DNA of 64,000 nt from Klebsormidium nitens (Eukaryota > Streptophyta > Klebsormidiophyceae > Klebsormidiales > Klebsormidiaceae). Under the pieces are notes generated by a model, which saw only the letters and a program-made list of their open reading frames with translations, did not search any database and was not told the origin of the DNA. Below, in pieces: positions 37,201-50,116 of the stretch; position 1 is the first letter of the stretch, and each line of letters opens with the position of its first letter. The stretch covers positions 62,001 to 126,000 of the forward strand of contig DF236984.1 in NCBI GenBank assembly GCA_000708835.1, given 5' to 3'. A program made the position numbers and the translations under genes.

Positions 37201-40200
37201 CCATCATTTTGAAATGACGCGCTTTTTTTGCAGGTCCGTCGTACAACCAGCACAACTGAGCGCGCCGAGCTCCTCGCCGCGTCGCTGGACGCGCTCCGTT
37301 TCCTGCGGACGTCCACCGTTTCCCAGCCCCCCGGAAGAAAACCCTCGCTTCCCAGAACACCCCCGTCATTGTTAGCGAAAACCCGGTCGACGTCCCAGGC
37401 GGAAAGTCGCCGGTTGGCAGCCTTGGCTGGGGACGGGGAAGCGACCGGTAGGTCGACCACGGGGGACGCAGAAGCTACCGGTAGGTCGAGCTCGGCGCCC
37501 GGAAAGTTCTCCCCCGTGAAGTCCAGGGAGAAGCGGGACGTGGGCGCTGGGGCAAAATCGGATGTGGGCAAGAGAGAGCCGGGGGCGAAAGGAGGGGAAG
37601 GCGTCGAGAGTGCAACGGCGGCAAAAGCGAGTGATGCTAAGCAGGCTGCGCCGGAGGTTACCCGTGTTGAGACTTCCGGTTCTATTAACCAGAAGGACCT
37701 AAGGAAGGAGCTTTTCGAGGGGAAAGAGAGAGCAGCCAACAAGAAGGTCGCAACTCAAAAGAAGGCCCCAGCCGACAAGAAAGAGCTGGCGGAAGAAAAG
37801 AGCGGGAAGGCGATCGAGAGCGATCGCGTCAGCGACGCGGGGAGCGACCGCGCGAGCGTGCACAGCCTGAGCCGCTTCAGTGACGTCGGCTCCGACCCCA
37901 TGACGTCAGCCGGTGACGTCAGCGGGCGCTTCGGCGTGGCGGCGTCGCTCTCGCGCGTGGCCGCGTGGCGGGAGAAGCGCAACTGGGTGGACCACCTCGC
38001 CCTAGTTTCCTCGCCCCGACGGGCGGACGGGAAGCGGGCGGAATCCGGCCGGAAGCCGGACGGAAAGGCGGCGAAGCGGACGGATTTGCATGGCGAAGCC
38101 GAGCCGGGATTTAGGAACGGTTCCCGGAACAGGGGGGTCGGTTCCGCGGAAAACGAAGGGTTGTCCGAGGAGGGTGTCGGGACGAAGGAGCGGGTTCCGG
38201 GTGTTGTTCCGCTGCCTCCAGCGGATCTGAGGGCCGGCAGCGCGGAACGAGCGAAGATGCTCCACGACAAGCTGATGTCACCGGAGCGGCGCAAAAAGAC
38301 GCCGTCAGAGACACGGGAGAAGGTGCGGTCCTGCTTGAAACATGGACGACGGTTCTGGATGCGACCAAACGAATTATCCTTTCCGTGATAACAAGATCTC
38401 CGTTCATGTACAAGAGCAGAAGATGCCAACCACTCACAGGTTTGAGAGTCCCACTCGGAATGAAGAGTGTTTGAACGGGACAATTGTAGAGAAGAGGATA
38501 TGGCGATGTCAAAACGTTCCTTGCAGTACGCGTTTCGCAAAGCACTCGTGCAACAACAGGACCAGTCCCTCGAACTTCTTTACGCTTCTCCCGTTCGGAC
38601 CTTAAATTCGAAATGTTCCATATTTCAAAGCCGTCGAACCCTAGAACCTATGATTACGCTCAATTCAATGTTCGCCGTCTTTCTGTCCAGGTCGACGAGA
38701 AACAGGCACGCGCAGCCCAGGTGCGGATCGACCTGGAGTCCGAGCGGAGGGCCAAGATGCAAAGAAGCGCGGAGCGGGCCAGCAAGGTTACGGAATGGCA
38801 GGTGCGTTCCGGTGTCTGTTCGCCACTCTAGTTCAAGTCGCATATTCCTGTTTATCTATGACCTGGCAGGATGGATGCATTCAATGTTTTCGCCGAAACT
38901 TGGTTTTGAAGGTACTGAAATCAGCGACAGAGAGCTCTCAATATGTGCGAAAGTCATTAATATACCCATTGCCCTGTAGCACATTCCTGTGTTTTATGTT
39001 ATAGGCACCCTGCCCAGTTGTCGGCGGTTTTAAGTGCGAAGACGGAGTGCTCGAGTTGGTTTTCACTTGGAGAGAACGATTTTCTCAAGCTGACGTCATG
39101 CTTCCGTACGTCAGGAGATCCGCCGCTCGAAGCTGTCCAAGAGCATGGAGGTGCGTCACCAGCAGAGCGAGTCCCGGTATGAGGCCCACTTGGCGCAGAT
39201 CGTCAAGCGGGCCGGGGACGAGGCGACCAAGGTGGGCGTCTGTCCTGTTGCTCGGTCGCCCTTTCCCGTAGCCGGTTTTCCGGTCGGCCGAAGCTTCACC
39301 TTTGCCGCTTTCCGCTTGTTCTTGGGGTGTACTTTCTCCGTGAGAGGTCTGGAAAGAGTGACGAACCGCTTCATGCAATCCGAGAAACCGTCTTGTTGGC
39401 GAGGACGGCAGAATGCTCAAGCTTTGCATTGACTGCATTTGAAGCTTCAATATCATTCATCATAGTATTGGTAACGAAATCGGTGCCAGCAACTTGATCA
39501 AGTCCTTTGGCCTGATCCGTTCGAGAGTCGCTCCATACAGTTTTTCATCAAAAAACAAACTACATTCTAACACTGCGCAGCAAAATTGACGCTTTGGAAA
39601 CCAGACCCAAGTGAAGGTCTTTGATTGTTGCCACGTGTCCAGGTGAACGAGATCCAGTTTATCAATACGATGACCGCCGAAAAGAAGAAGCTGTCAACGC
39701 AGATGTTGTACTGTAAGATTCTGCTTCTGACTCCAGCGTTCCGGCTGCTGCCACGTGTCCAGGTAGACCAAACCAATCCACGAACACGATGACGGCGATA
39801 GGAAGAGGTTATTGGGGAAGCAAATTTTTGGTTGTAGTGATACCTAGATCTGACTTTGAGCGGGCCGCCTGTTGCCACGTGTCCAGGTGAATGAGATCCA
39901 GTTCATCAATACGATGACGGCGGAAAACAAGAAGCTGTCGACGCAGCAGAAGATGCAGGACAGCGAGGCGCGCCGCCAGGAGCTGCTACGAGCGCAGGTC
40001 AAGAAACGGGAGGAAGAAGCGGCCAAGTAAGTTATCGCTTGCTCGCCACGGTAATCTGCTTTCACGGTTCTCTGAAAGTGAATCCAATCATGATAGGCCT
40101 CGGTGTCAGTGTAGTTCGCCTTCTGGTGATGTATCTTGATTCGTCAATCTCTTTGAAGGTACTCTGGTGCTCACTTGAAAGCCTCATACAAGGTTGCGCT

Positions 40201-43200
40201 GCAATCCCCAATCTGCACTTAACGCTTATTTGACGCTTCGGAGCGACGTTTGACCTATAAAGGGCTGTATACTTCGCTGTGAACGTCTGTGCCGCCGTCT
40301 AGCGTATTCTTCCAGTCCCTGCGTAAAGGAGCCTGCCACGCTCTCAAAGCCTTCTCTTAAATAGCCTCTTTGGCTGCCCTATACCACCAACTCCGTTCCG
40401 CCCACCTCATTGCAGGGAGGAGGCAGCCCAGGAACGGCGGAAGCAGAAGGAAGAGGAGCGGCAGCGGAAGCTCTCCGAAGCACAGGTCAGCGAAGTTTTC
40501 GGACGTTCACTTTGGATGCGAGTGCGAACTCAAGGTTGTGTCCTCCAGGAGAAGTCGAACAAAATTCCGTAAAGCGCCCCCGAGCCACAGGACCGCCGCT
40601 TTCAAGGTCTGGAATTGGTTGGTCGGAAGCTGAGATCCCAAACGCATGGTCTCTCGCACGGCGAGCGCGAACTCAGCCATAGTGATCGAGAGCTTCAAGT
40701 CGGGAAAGCCCCAATTTTCGAGTATTCTGGGTTCGTAAGAAATTCATCAGCAACTCTGCCTCTTGGGGCAGTTGCATGTCGGAGGCGCTCACAGTTCTCA
40801 ATCTCGTACTCTGCAGAGGAAGAAAGAGGAGGCTGCCGCGCGCCAGGAGGAGGAGAAGCGAAAGCTGATGCAGGAGCGCAAGGACCGGGCGCTGCAACAG
40901 GTGAATCCGTTTTGCGCGGTTCGACACTTCTTTTTTGCAGTTCTGTCCTCGATCTTTGTCAGCTGGCTTGCATGTTTTATTGTGATGAATAGACGATGCT
41001 CATGTCTCGTCTACCTCATCCGTTCCGTGAGGGCCGAAATGGTACTATACGACGCGAGAACTGCCCGACACTGGCAAAGGGAATTCCGGGTTCTTAGAGG
41101 TCTTCCTTTCTTCGCCCATCTGAGCAAATTCGCGTAAGCAGCCAGGATCAGAATCTCGGACAAAGGTTCAAGAAGAGACATCCGCCTTGACTACTCTTAA
41201 CGATCCAGCCAAGCCTCAGTAAGCACAACCAGTTGCACGACGAGCTCAAGCTGGGTACCCTCTAAGTCTCTGACGAAAGTTCTGTTTGAACGGCCACAGG
41301 CACAGCGAATGGAAGAGCAGAAGCGCGCACAGCAGGAGCAAGCGGAGCTCCTGGGGCAGCGCCTCGCTGAGCGCCTCCGAGAGAGCTCCGCCCGGCGCCT
41401 TCTCTACCTGGAACAGATCAAAGAACGGGCCGCCGTCGATCCGGAACGTCTCAGGTGAGTCAGTGAACGGGACTCTGCAGCTTATAGGATTCTAGGGAGT
41501 CAAGATTCCAAGGTGAAGAATGTCAACTGAACAGGAAGGTATCCTTTGAGCAAAAGTGGACGAGAGCGTTGGAGACGTGGGCAAAAGCAGAGGATTCTTG
41601 GCGCTTGCAGCAAAGTAGTGGAATTGTTGCTTTCTGAATACGGTACTGAGGTTCTTGATCCGTCCGAGCATCGTATCACTGCAAGTGGCCGCGTCTTCAT
41701 CTGCAGTGGCAAAAATCTCTGAGCAACTTGCGGCTACTCAAAAGTTGACAAAAACAAAACGACATTTGGTTTCCTACCTTTTCACAGGCTCGGTCCGGAC
41801 TCGCCGTACGGGCGTCTCAGCCCTAATCGCCTGTCGCCATCACGGAACTCTCCGCTTCGTCGGCCGTCAAGCCGGGACGGTTTCCGTTCCGGTCCGAGGG
41901 TGAGCGGAACGGAACGCACCGGCGGAACGGAGCGGAATGACGCGGCAAAGCGCGTTGCTGAGCCGGCTGACGTCGGAAAGGCGGATACGGCGGCTCAGGA
42001 GAGCGACAAAGCCGCAGAAGTCGCCCCCCCGGTTGCGAGAGAAGCTGCTCCACCGGCGGCTCTAGAGGTTCCGAGCACTACGGAGAAGCCTGCGAAACCT
42101 CTAGAGAAGCCCACGATCGTCATCCCCGCGGACCGGACCAGCGCGCCGGCCTCGAGCGCGCCGAACGACACGTCAGCAGCGAGAGAGGCGCTGAAGAAAC
42201 GGCTGAAGCGAATCCGGCAGCGGTTGGTTCAGAAGAAGCATGAGTGGGTGGAGGGAGACTCGGGGCCGGAAAAAGCGGGCGGGTCGGCAGTGGGCAAATC
42301 ACGGGCCGCGAAGTGGCTGCTCGACATGCAGCGGCAGCAGGCGAAGGGCGGGAACGGCGTGGCGCTGGAGAGCGCGGCGGGGGAGCTCGTCAAGGTGAGG
42401 TCACGGAGTGACGTCAGTATCTGCGGATTTTATCATACGTTGCGAGGTTGTGTCGGCTGGAAAGACGGTATTACATCCTCCAGCCATATCCTGCGATAGA
42501 ATGGTGCGTCTTGTGAAAGAGTCGCAACGAACAAGTTTTCAAAACTAAGGATGAGTCGAAGGTCGTTAGGAGTCCAGCTGCAGTTTCTTACAACTTTTGG
42601 GCGATCAGCGACTTTCCTTGTTTTCCACGCCTCGCCCTTACTGACCCGAAGTCCTTGATTAAAATGTTCATGCGGGATCATTAGATCTCCGTGAGGGACA
42701 ACCATGTGATGCGATTCTAACCTCGTCAATATACGCGCTTTTCTGACATGAGGTCCCTTCCTTGTTGCAATCCACTTCGGGGCTGACGTGTTTTTTCCGT
42801 GATACCCCAGTGTTTGAGGGGTGCAGGAAAAGTCCTCAGATCCTCATTGGTGACGTCTACTACTCAAGTACTGACGTCACCTGTCTCTTCACACCGCAGT
42901 TCTTCGAAGGTAGACCTGAGGAGCTTAACGCCGCACGCCGCGTGGGCCTGGTCGACTTCGCTGCCAGCGCGTTAGTGTCAACGACGCCAATCCCGCCGCC
43001 CCGGGCCGTTGCGGCGTTGCTGCGAGTCCTCCGGGTCTTGCTGACGTGGCCGGGCAACAGGAGGTGAGGCCTGGCTATTTCGTGCTGACGTCATTGGACT
43101 GTAGCATAGGAACTTTGTTATCATTCCCCTTGAGTTGTGAGGGCAGAAGACGTGATCTGGGAGTCGTGACTGACGACATATGACGCTCGAATGTCGAATG

Positions 43201-46200
43201 AAGTGGTGATGTGCCGAGATGCTCTCGCGCAAGCAAGGGCCCAAGGAGAAGCTCTGCGGAAGTTGCACGCGGCAGACTACAGGAGCGTAGGACAGAACCG
43301 AAACTTCCACTTGCATAATCATCAGATTCGCAGCCCAGATAACAGTCAGAAAAGGTCCGGCGACCCAACGAGCTGACGGAGCTGACGTCAGATGACACTC
43401 ACTGACGTCGCTTTCCACTCTTTGCAGCTACTTCATCGCCCGCAACTTCCTACCGCCCCTCCTCCCGATCCTCACCGCCAGCCTGTCCCGCTTCAGTGGG
43501 GCCGTCGCGCCTGGCGAAAGCAACCCCCCGAAAGCGAGCACACCAGGGCTGGATAAGGGGGAAGGCAAAAACGCAGTCGTCGAAAAAGAGGGTCTTGATG
43601 CGGCGATCCTAGAGGGAGTGCTCGCGGTTGCTGCGCTCGTGGTGAAGCATAATTGCGGGGGAGACGAGAAGGTGTCGGCAATGCAAGAGGACTTGGTAAG
43701 CGCGCAAAGCCTTGCACTGTTTGTGGGACAAGAAGTTTTAGGAATGTGTCTCCTTGCTTGATCTTCGCCTTGAAGCGCGTACGGACACAGACCTAAAAGT
43801 CCGCAGGGAGGCCAACAGCTGAGTCCCGTCTATCGAGTCGAGGCTTTGGAAGCCCTTGGAAACAGCGTCCAGGCAGAGCTTGTTTACGAGGTCAAGGCTC
43901 GTCAAATATATATGAGAGCCGGTGTTTCAGGTTTAGTCTTCGGCGTTCGAGAGATCCCATTTCGGATATGGTTTGCGAGCGAACTTGAGCATCCGGTTCA
44001 TTGATCTGTCCTTTTAACTTGCAAAGTGAGCTGACCCAGTTTGCGAATCACATCGACTAGCTCAACCTCAGCCTTCTTGGTTCAACCTTTCCCAACTTGT
44101 GCCCATTCCCCAAAGAGTCGATTCGCACCACCCAACGCCGCCTCAAGTAGCTCAGTAACCCGATCAGTAAACTGGTTCAATTCAACGGCTCCTGCCTTCA
44201 ATTCTCGCCAGTCGGAGTAATGATGTTTGTATCCAGATTATAATCCAAGTTTTGCTGAGGGCGGAAAAGGATTGTGAGACCCTCCGAAGCAAGTTCAACG
44301 TGCCAGATAGCAGCATTGAGAGCCCCCGTCGGGAGCCGGATGGAACACAGCCACGCTTTGAAACTCGCAGGGAGTTGTGTGCTGCGGTCAGCAGACCTCG
44401 ACTCAACATCCAGTAAGAAAAGAATTTGCCGTTTGCTAAAATTCAACTTGAGCTCAGATTCCTTGAAACACTTTGCTAGGTGGAGCTCATCGTGGTTAGC
44501 GAGGTCCCCCAGAAACTGCGCGACCTGTTCTCCATCTTCGACTGCCCCCCCGCCGACGGTCAACTGGGCCCTCTACCGGGCGCCTATGTGGCGAGTCTAC
44601 TGCTGCTGGAAGGTCTGACGAGCGCTCGGGGAAAGCTGGCCGGAGCAAGCGAACTGCCGGTGCACCAGCCAAAAGCGGAGCTGGCCAATAGTCGGGCGAC
44701 CAAAGCGGTGCTGGACGCGGTGGTCGAGACGGGTCTGGTGAGAAACGCTCACCCGTGTGGCGCCTGATTTGGGGGCTGATATGATTCGAAACCACGGTTT
44801 TTTGGATGAAGCTCACACCCTTGATGGGCAACTTGTGGTCTTCCCGGAGCAAAATAAGATCAGATGGGTTTGCGTAGATGCTCCTCTCCGTGTCCCCTTT
44901 CAATGGACAGACGGTCAGCGTCTGGTCTTTTTAGCAGGGTGCGAGAAGCCCGACACTCCAAAAATTCACAAACCCCGAACTCTTGAACTTAAGCTAGAAG
45001 ACCACATGACGCGCCGGGCTCTGTAACGCCCCCGCTACATACCGCACTCCAATACCCCGCATCAATAACCAGATATTTCTGCATCTATTGAGGAGATCTG
45101 TATCCTAGCCAAAGCTGAACAAGTTGGTGATCTTTTGCTCAGGTGGGTCTTCCGAGCCTTCTGACCGCCGTCCTTCTTCGGGCGGCGCCGCCGAAGACCA
45201 CCCCCGAGCAGGCGGCCGCCATACTCCCAGCCAACTTCGAAGAAGTCGCCACTCTAGTTCTCCGCGTGCTCAACAACCTCGCCAGGCTGGACCTGAAGCT
45301 GTTCCAAGCGCAGCTGGTAAGCGATCTGGCCTTTTCCGTTCCTTTCTCGTCCTGCTTTCTCGTGCGTCCTTGTGACAATTTGCAAGCTTCGTTTTTCCTC
45401 TGTGTTTTCTGGAACTCAAGAAGCTGTTCCAAGCTCAGCTGCAATAAGCAACCCGGTCTTTCTCCGTGCCTCTCTCGTAGTTTCTTTTTAATCCCGGTCT
45501 CTCTTGCAGCTTTCTGATAATCCTTCTTTATGCGTCACTTTGCGCTCTCTTTCCACAACAAGTTGTCGTTTCAAGTTTGTATTTCAATGGCCTTTTTAAG
45601 AATCAATGGGTACAGGCTCCAGGCTTTGCGTCCCGTCTTCTTTAATCCTCCATAAGCCCCCGTGCTTTCAGATCTGCAAGAGGGTTGCACGTGACTTGTT
45701 TTATGTTAACAGCAGGTTTTGACGCGTCGTTTTAATCAATTGTTCTGAAACGAGAAAGACCGGGATAGCATACCGAAAGAAGGGCAAAGTCTACAGGCAG
45801 GCAGCATCCACCAGAGTCTGAAAGAGGAGACCGCACGAGACGCTGCCTTTTGCTCCTCTGAAGCCTTTTGCCTGCTAGAATCCGGATTGCTAAATCGCAT
45901 CTTACGAAACTTGCAGCGTCCACTTCCAGCTCCCATAGTGGCTCTCCACTCAAGAGACGGTTTGTGAGACTCTCTCCTACTTCTTTCTGCAGGAATCGTC
46001 AGACCTAAAGGTGGAGTTCTTCCACCTCGTCACGTTCCTGCTGTCCCACTGCACCTGCAAGTGGAAGCAGCCTTCGGACAAGGTATGCAGGCTCTTGTCT
46101 TCAAGTAGTAATTGAACGGTCTACTTCAGAAAGCGATTACGTCCAGCAACGTCTAAGGATTACTTTTGCCCATCACAGAAAGGTTGCACCCCTTCGATCT

Positions 46201-48560
46201 CTTCACGAATCTTTTCAATTGCTCTTTGGCTTCCCCAAGAATCCCCGCACGCCTTTTCTTCACTGCTATTTTCGGAGTTGCCGGTATCCGTACCGTGATT
46301 TCAACAATCTTTCCCGGCTCCTCCTCAGACTAGGCTCCTCCTCCTCCACCCCATCTCAAAAAGTTTGAAACTCTCGACGCAACCAAAGTTACAACTCGTC
46401 CAGCGACGTCCCCTGCGTACCTCATCCTGACCTAAGTCGCTGACGTGCGCCACTGACGTGCGCCACTGCTGGGCTGTGCACGCTGCCGGCGTTAGAAAAT
46501 CTGACGTCTGCTTGCAGTGGCCTGTCTAAGTTGCTGCCGTGCGCCACTGCTCGAATGCACTTTACGCCGTTCAAAAAGCTGACGTGTGCGAACGACGTTT
46601 TGACAGGTGGCGGGGCTTCTCCACGAGACGCTGCTGCTGGTTGGCTACTTTGCGCTCCTGCATCCAAGCAACCAGGCGGTGCTGCGGTGGGGGAAAAGTC
46701 CGACCATCCTCCAAAAGGTGAGGCTACGTTCATAATAGGCTTATCCTATGACGCTTCTAGCAATTGATTCATACTATTTGACTTCCTTCTGGGGTAACCC
46801 ACGTTTTGAATCAAGAAGCTAGAGCGATACATCCTGGCAACCAGGCGGTGCTTCGGTGGGGTGAAGAGTCCGACCCTTATCCAAAAGGTAAGGCTATAAA
46901 TTTGCTGCGCATGTAGCAGAGGTCGCTGTGCGAGCTGCCGTTCCCTTTTCTGTTCACTTCGACCAGCGACCGTTTGACAAATCCACTTTTGGCGACGCTC
47001 CTCTCGTCTTTCTTACCTACCGTCCCCAACTCTTAATTCATTTGTTTCGTCACGGCGAAAAGATTCTTACTTCCTAGGCTCCTCCCTCGCACTTGTGCGT
47101 GCTGCCTTTCCCGAGTTCAGGGACTCAGCTCTCCCGCTCATCCTGTCAGGGACGCTTTCACCCCACTTGCTATCAATCTTTCTTATTTCTCTGTCTTTTT
47201 TTTTCCGTGTCCTGATAGCAAACCAACTCTCCAGGCTTTTTGGCTGCATGTTGTGCGCACCTCCGCACCTTATTCAACGGCGCAGCTCAACGGCCCCCCT
47301 GTTTCTTTAATCCCTTTAGCCCGCCTCACATGGCGGCAGTCCTTCCATCGTTACTTCAGAGCAAAAGAAACCCAATCCAATTATCTCACACACATTCTCC
47401 TCAAGCAATCTTGACTTCTTCAGTCCCGCAAATGTGCCGTTCCCCTACTTCAGCGACCGGGCTCTCCTGCCTCTCCTCTCTGAAGCACGTGTGTTAGTCC
47501 GGTAGAAAAACTGTCTTCTTCCCTCTTCACACAGATTATCTTGCGATGATTGGATTTTCTGACGTGGTCTTTGGTGCAGTTGTGCGAGCTGCCGTTCCCC
47601 TACTTCAGCGATGCGGCCCTCCAGCCGCTCCTCTTCGGGACGCTCCTCTCCGCTTGTTACGGCAGCGACCGGAACCGTGACGTAGTCGAACGCGAGTTGA
47701 GCGCCGACATGCTCCTCAGTTTTCTGCAAACCTCCGCTTCAGAGCTTCCGGAAGCACTGCGCGGGGCGGCCGCGGCTGAGATGGAGAAAGGTGGGGGAAA
47801 AGGGAGAGGCTTGCTACCTGAAGAACTGAGCGTTGAGAGTGTAGTTGGGGAAGGCAAAATCGGTGAAACCTTGGGAGTTGGTTCCACGAAGCGGGCCGAT
47901 GTGAAAGGGGCGGGAGCGTCGGTTTCACGTGTTGACGGCACTGCTTTCAGGACGGAAGGGGAGCGGAATCCCGCAGCGAAACCCGAGATGGGCGGTGCTG
48001 CAGAAGCAGGGACGGCGGAAACGGAGAGAGCGGAAAGTGCCAACGAGGAAGGGGCTGCTGAAATTGACAGAGGGGCTGTTGACACGCCGCCAGGCGGTAC
48101 AGGGATTGTTCAGCGTCTTCGCAGTGCTGACGTGGGCAGAACGGAAACGGGCATACTCGAGAGCGCTGCAAGCTCTAGTGACGGCGCTTCGTCCAGAGCA
48201 AACAATGTCTCTGCCGCGGGTCAGAAAACGGACTCAGGGAGCGGCAAGGGCGCTGCGAAGACCGGCACTGAGCCTTCAAAACTAGGAGCGGACGAAAAGT
48301 CCGCTGCTCGACTTCGAGACTCCAAGCGGGAGTCTCGGAGTCGGCCTGGCAGTGCTGGAGCTAAGGGACCTAAGGATAGGGGTGAAAATAAGCTAGATAA
48401 CAGAGTTTTGAGTGCGGGAAACGCGAAGAGAGCGGAACCCCCAGCGGCGAAGAAAGCGAGCCAAGAGGTGGCTGCGCCCTTCCGGCTGCAGAATCGGTTC
48501 CCCGTTTCGATGTGGACTGCGGCTGAGGAGTACTTTGCAAAGCCGCCTGGGAAACACTAG
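31262..48560 (+). CDS. SCAPER: SCAPER-like protein (S phase cyclin A-associated protein in the ER)
   Basis: Eighteen exons: 31262-32476, 33061-35964, 36543-36758, 37234-38322, 38691-38801, 39115-39231, 39887-40026, 40416-40485, 40817-40900, 41300-41454, 41788-42394, 42900-43063, 43428-43695, 44480-44737, 45143-45316, 45993-46082, 46607-46717, 47580-48560. They total 8754 bases, 2917 residues plus stop, with all phases consistent. Residues 1-1373 are a low-complexity Ala/Gly/Pro/Lys/Glu extension, apart from a conserved-looking DEEGWMKVKKKNKS near the exon 1-2 junction. Residues about 1374-1445 match the SCAPER N-terminal domain (SIDELYFLCELECDEAHM). A long charged coiled coil (about 1809-2090; QSESRYEAHLAQIVKRAGDE) is typical of the family. 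The C-terminal helical repeats include LRVLNNLARLDLKLFQ and HPSNQAVLRWGKSPTIL. The tail after about 2650 is again low complexity. In animals SCAPER binds cyclin A; the plant role is not established. Start context is AACCATGG. Confidence 0.93.
36250..36542 (+). repeat. Echo array of the 5' edge of SCAPER exon 3
   Basis: Two copies, about 36252-36330 and 36386-36472, precede the live exon at 36543. The second copy has an intact cag acceptor, an open frame for about 28 codons (NLGRSIYELYFLCELECDE) and a possible donor (ctg|gtaaaa). Confidence 0.9.
37085..37195. repeat. G-rich segment related to 3760-3830
   Basis: The core gacgggtgggtgacttcgag, then gggttagggtgggt and gtgcggagcagg, resembles the 3760-3830 core. 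Flanks (attagtaagc / gagctaattactcc) are weakly inverse. It lies within a SCAPER intron. Confidence 0.35.
38525..38585 (+). repeat. Echo of the 5' edge of SCAPER exon 5
   Basis: A decayed copy beginning ttgcagTACGCG aligns with the live start ttccagGTCGACGAG over about 55 bases (matching spaced words such as gca, cgtgcaac / cgcgcagc, gacc...tcc). Confidence 0.55.
39633..39815 (+). repeat. Echoes of the 5' edge of SCAPER exon 7
   Basis: Copies at 39633-39715 and 39751-39815 precede the live exon at 39887. All three keep CCACGTGTCCAG as the acceptor edge. The first copy is almost intact, reading VNEIQFINTMTAEKKKLS. Confidence 0.92.
42770..42845 (+). repeat. Echo of the 5' edge of SCAPER exon 12
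   Basis: The stretch ccccagTGTTTGAGGGGTGC resembles the live start accgcagTTCTTCGAAGG, with similar intron text (gctgacgt) before both. Confidence 0.5.
45410..45490 (+). repeat. Echo of the 3' edge of SCAPER exon 15
   Basis: The exon end gaagctgttccaagcgcagctg recurs about 120 bases downstream as gaagctgttccaagctcagctg followed by caataagc in place of gtaagc, then similar T/C-rich intron text. The donor has been lost. Confidence 0.85.
46440..46606 (+). repeat. Echo of the 5' edge of SCAPER exon 17
   Basis: A unit of about 100 bases (gcgccactgct ... tgacgt ... gcagtggcctg) is repeated immediately upstream of the live acceptor tgacagGTGGCGGGG. Spacing is about 97-105 bases. Confidence 0.65.
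46800..46890 (+). repeat. Echo of the 3' edge of SCAPER exon 17
   Basis: Words caaccaggcggtgct and cggtgggg, then agtccgaccct and tccaaaaggtaagg, copy the exon end with an intact-looking donor. Confidence 0.9.
46915..47480 (+). repeat. Echo array of the 5' edge of the last SCAPER exon
   Basis: Four copies, near 46920-47015, 47085-47160, 47245-47300 and 47425-47475, precede the live exon at 47580. They keep versions of tgtgcgagctgccgttccc and ttcagcga and recur at roughly 165 bases. Confidence 0.85.
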
Positions 48561-50116
48561 GACTGTAACAGACTACAACTATCATTTGGCAGATCTACTA
48601 AGGCCGTCTTGCTTCGGGGACAAGGTTGATGTATTTTAATGAAGGGAGGTACTCAGAAAGCACGTATCCACAGAATGGCTCTTGAGTTATGCTTGTGATA
48701 AGTTGCCCTTGACGATAGAACAGTGACAGCCAGACCCTCGTTCTGGGAAAAATGTGGCTGCTTCACTATTACTAACCGTCTTTGCTTCTAAGGAAACGGA
48801 TTGGGAGGACATTGCTTCATCTGTAACTTAAGCAGGCTGGATTTTCAACAATTTCTCCGGTCAACAACGTGATGATCATGAATATATGTGCATGCAATTA
48901 CCAATTTGAGGCAGGAATGATCGAGCGGGTCTGAGTCGATTTCAACGGCGCTACCATCCCTACATGCATTCAATGCGTCACGGCTCAGCTGTTCTGTGCT
49001 TCTATAGATAATATATGCGCGATTGGCACAATATATGCAGATGATCGCTTGACTGAGTGCAAATCCATCTGCATAAGTGACCTGCACACACATGCCAGCA
49101 GACTCATGGAATATGTCCCGAGTGTTGGACTGTGAGTCTACTATAGTGGAATTATTTCCGGCCTGATCCTGTGCCGATGTAATTTTCACAACTTTCAACT
49201 TATCCAAGTAATGAATGATCCAACTCACTTATATACTGGTAAGTGTTAATGTGCGCGGCCCGCGCGGGCGGCCAGGTACGCAATGATGTCTTTGCGGTAG
49301 ATTCTGATCGGTTCTGCGCGCAAATGGTTTACTTAGATGTACCGCACTAATCATGTTGCATGGTTAGAGCTCTGAGTCCTCAGTGGGATTGGATGAGACG
49401 CCCATCAGAATGTGACGTACGTCCATGGCGCTGCGCATGTACACGGACAGCAAGTTCAGAGTCAACGGTTGCTGGTGATTGATTGATTGCCAGGCGCCTT
49501 AATAACCAATCCCATGTTCGTGTGGCATCCAAGCTCTTGTGCCCAATCAAATAAAGTCTTGAAACTTGACAAGAGAGCCTGCAGATTGAGATGATCAGCT
49601 CGTGCAACACCAGACAACTCTTACTTCTATCTAGCTACTAAGCAAGCAACGATGTGAGTACATGGTTCTCGCCAAAGCCCAACTAAGTTTAACCAGCTCA
49701 AATTGACGCATGCTTTAATCAACTTCCTAAAACTAACTAGTTGTTTCAACCAACAAGCGTTGGTACTTTCAACCAACAAGCACTGCGACTGACCTTCTAA
49801 CCAGTATATTCTAGGCCAATCATCAACATCACCCGCCAGGTTTTTCATTGTGAAATATGCCTCGCTTAAATAAAACCTCACCTTATAAGACTCTATCTGT
49901 CTTTGGCCTGCATTAAATATTGACCCTTATTCCACTTAATGGCCGGCCTAAATGACCCTAACGAGTTTGCAGAAAGATACCTGAAAGCCTGCACTACTTG
50001 CTCGACATACCCTGAACCACCACCAAAGATGCAGATTCCAAAGAAGATCCACGAAGTTGCATCTCCTGATTGCAGCCGCCCATTCTCTAGCATGTTCGTC
50101 CTGCGGAGTCTCTCTC
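48561..50116. other. Intergenic, tail-to-tail between SCAPER and polycystin genes
   Basis: No gene, RNA or repeat array is supported. Small internal repeats of gtttcaaccaacaagc-type text occur near 49740-49790. The two 3' UTRs must lie at the ends. Confidence 0.5.
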
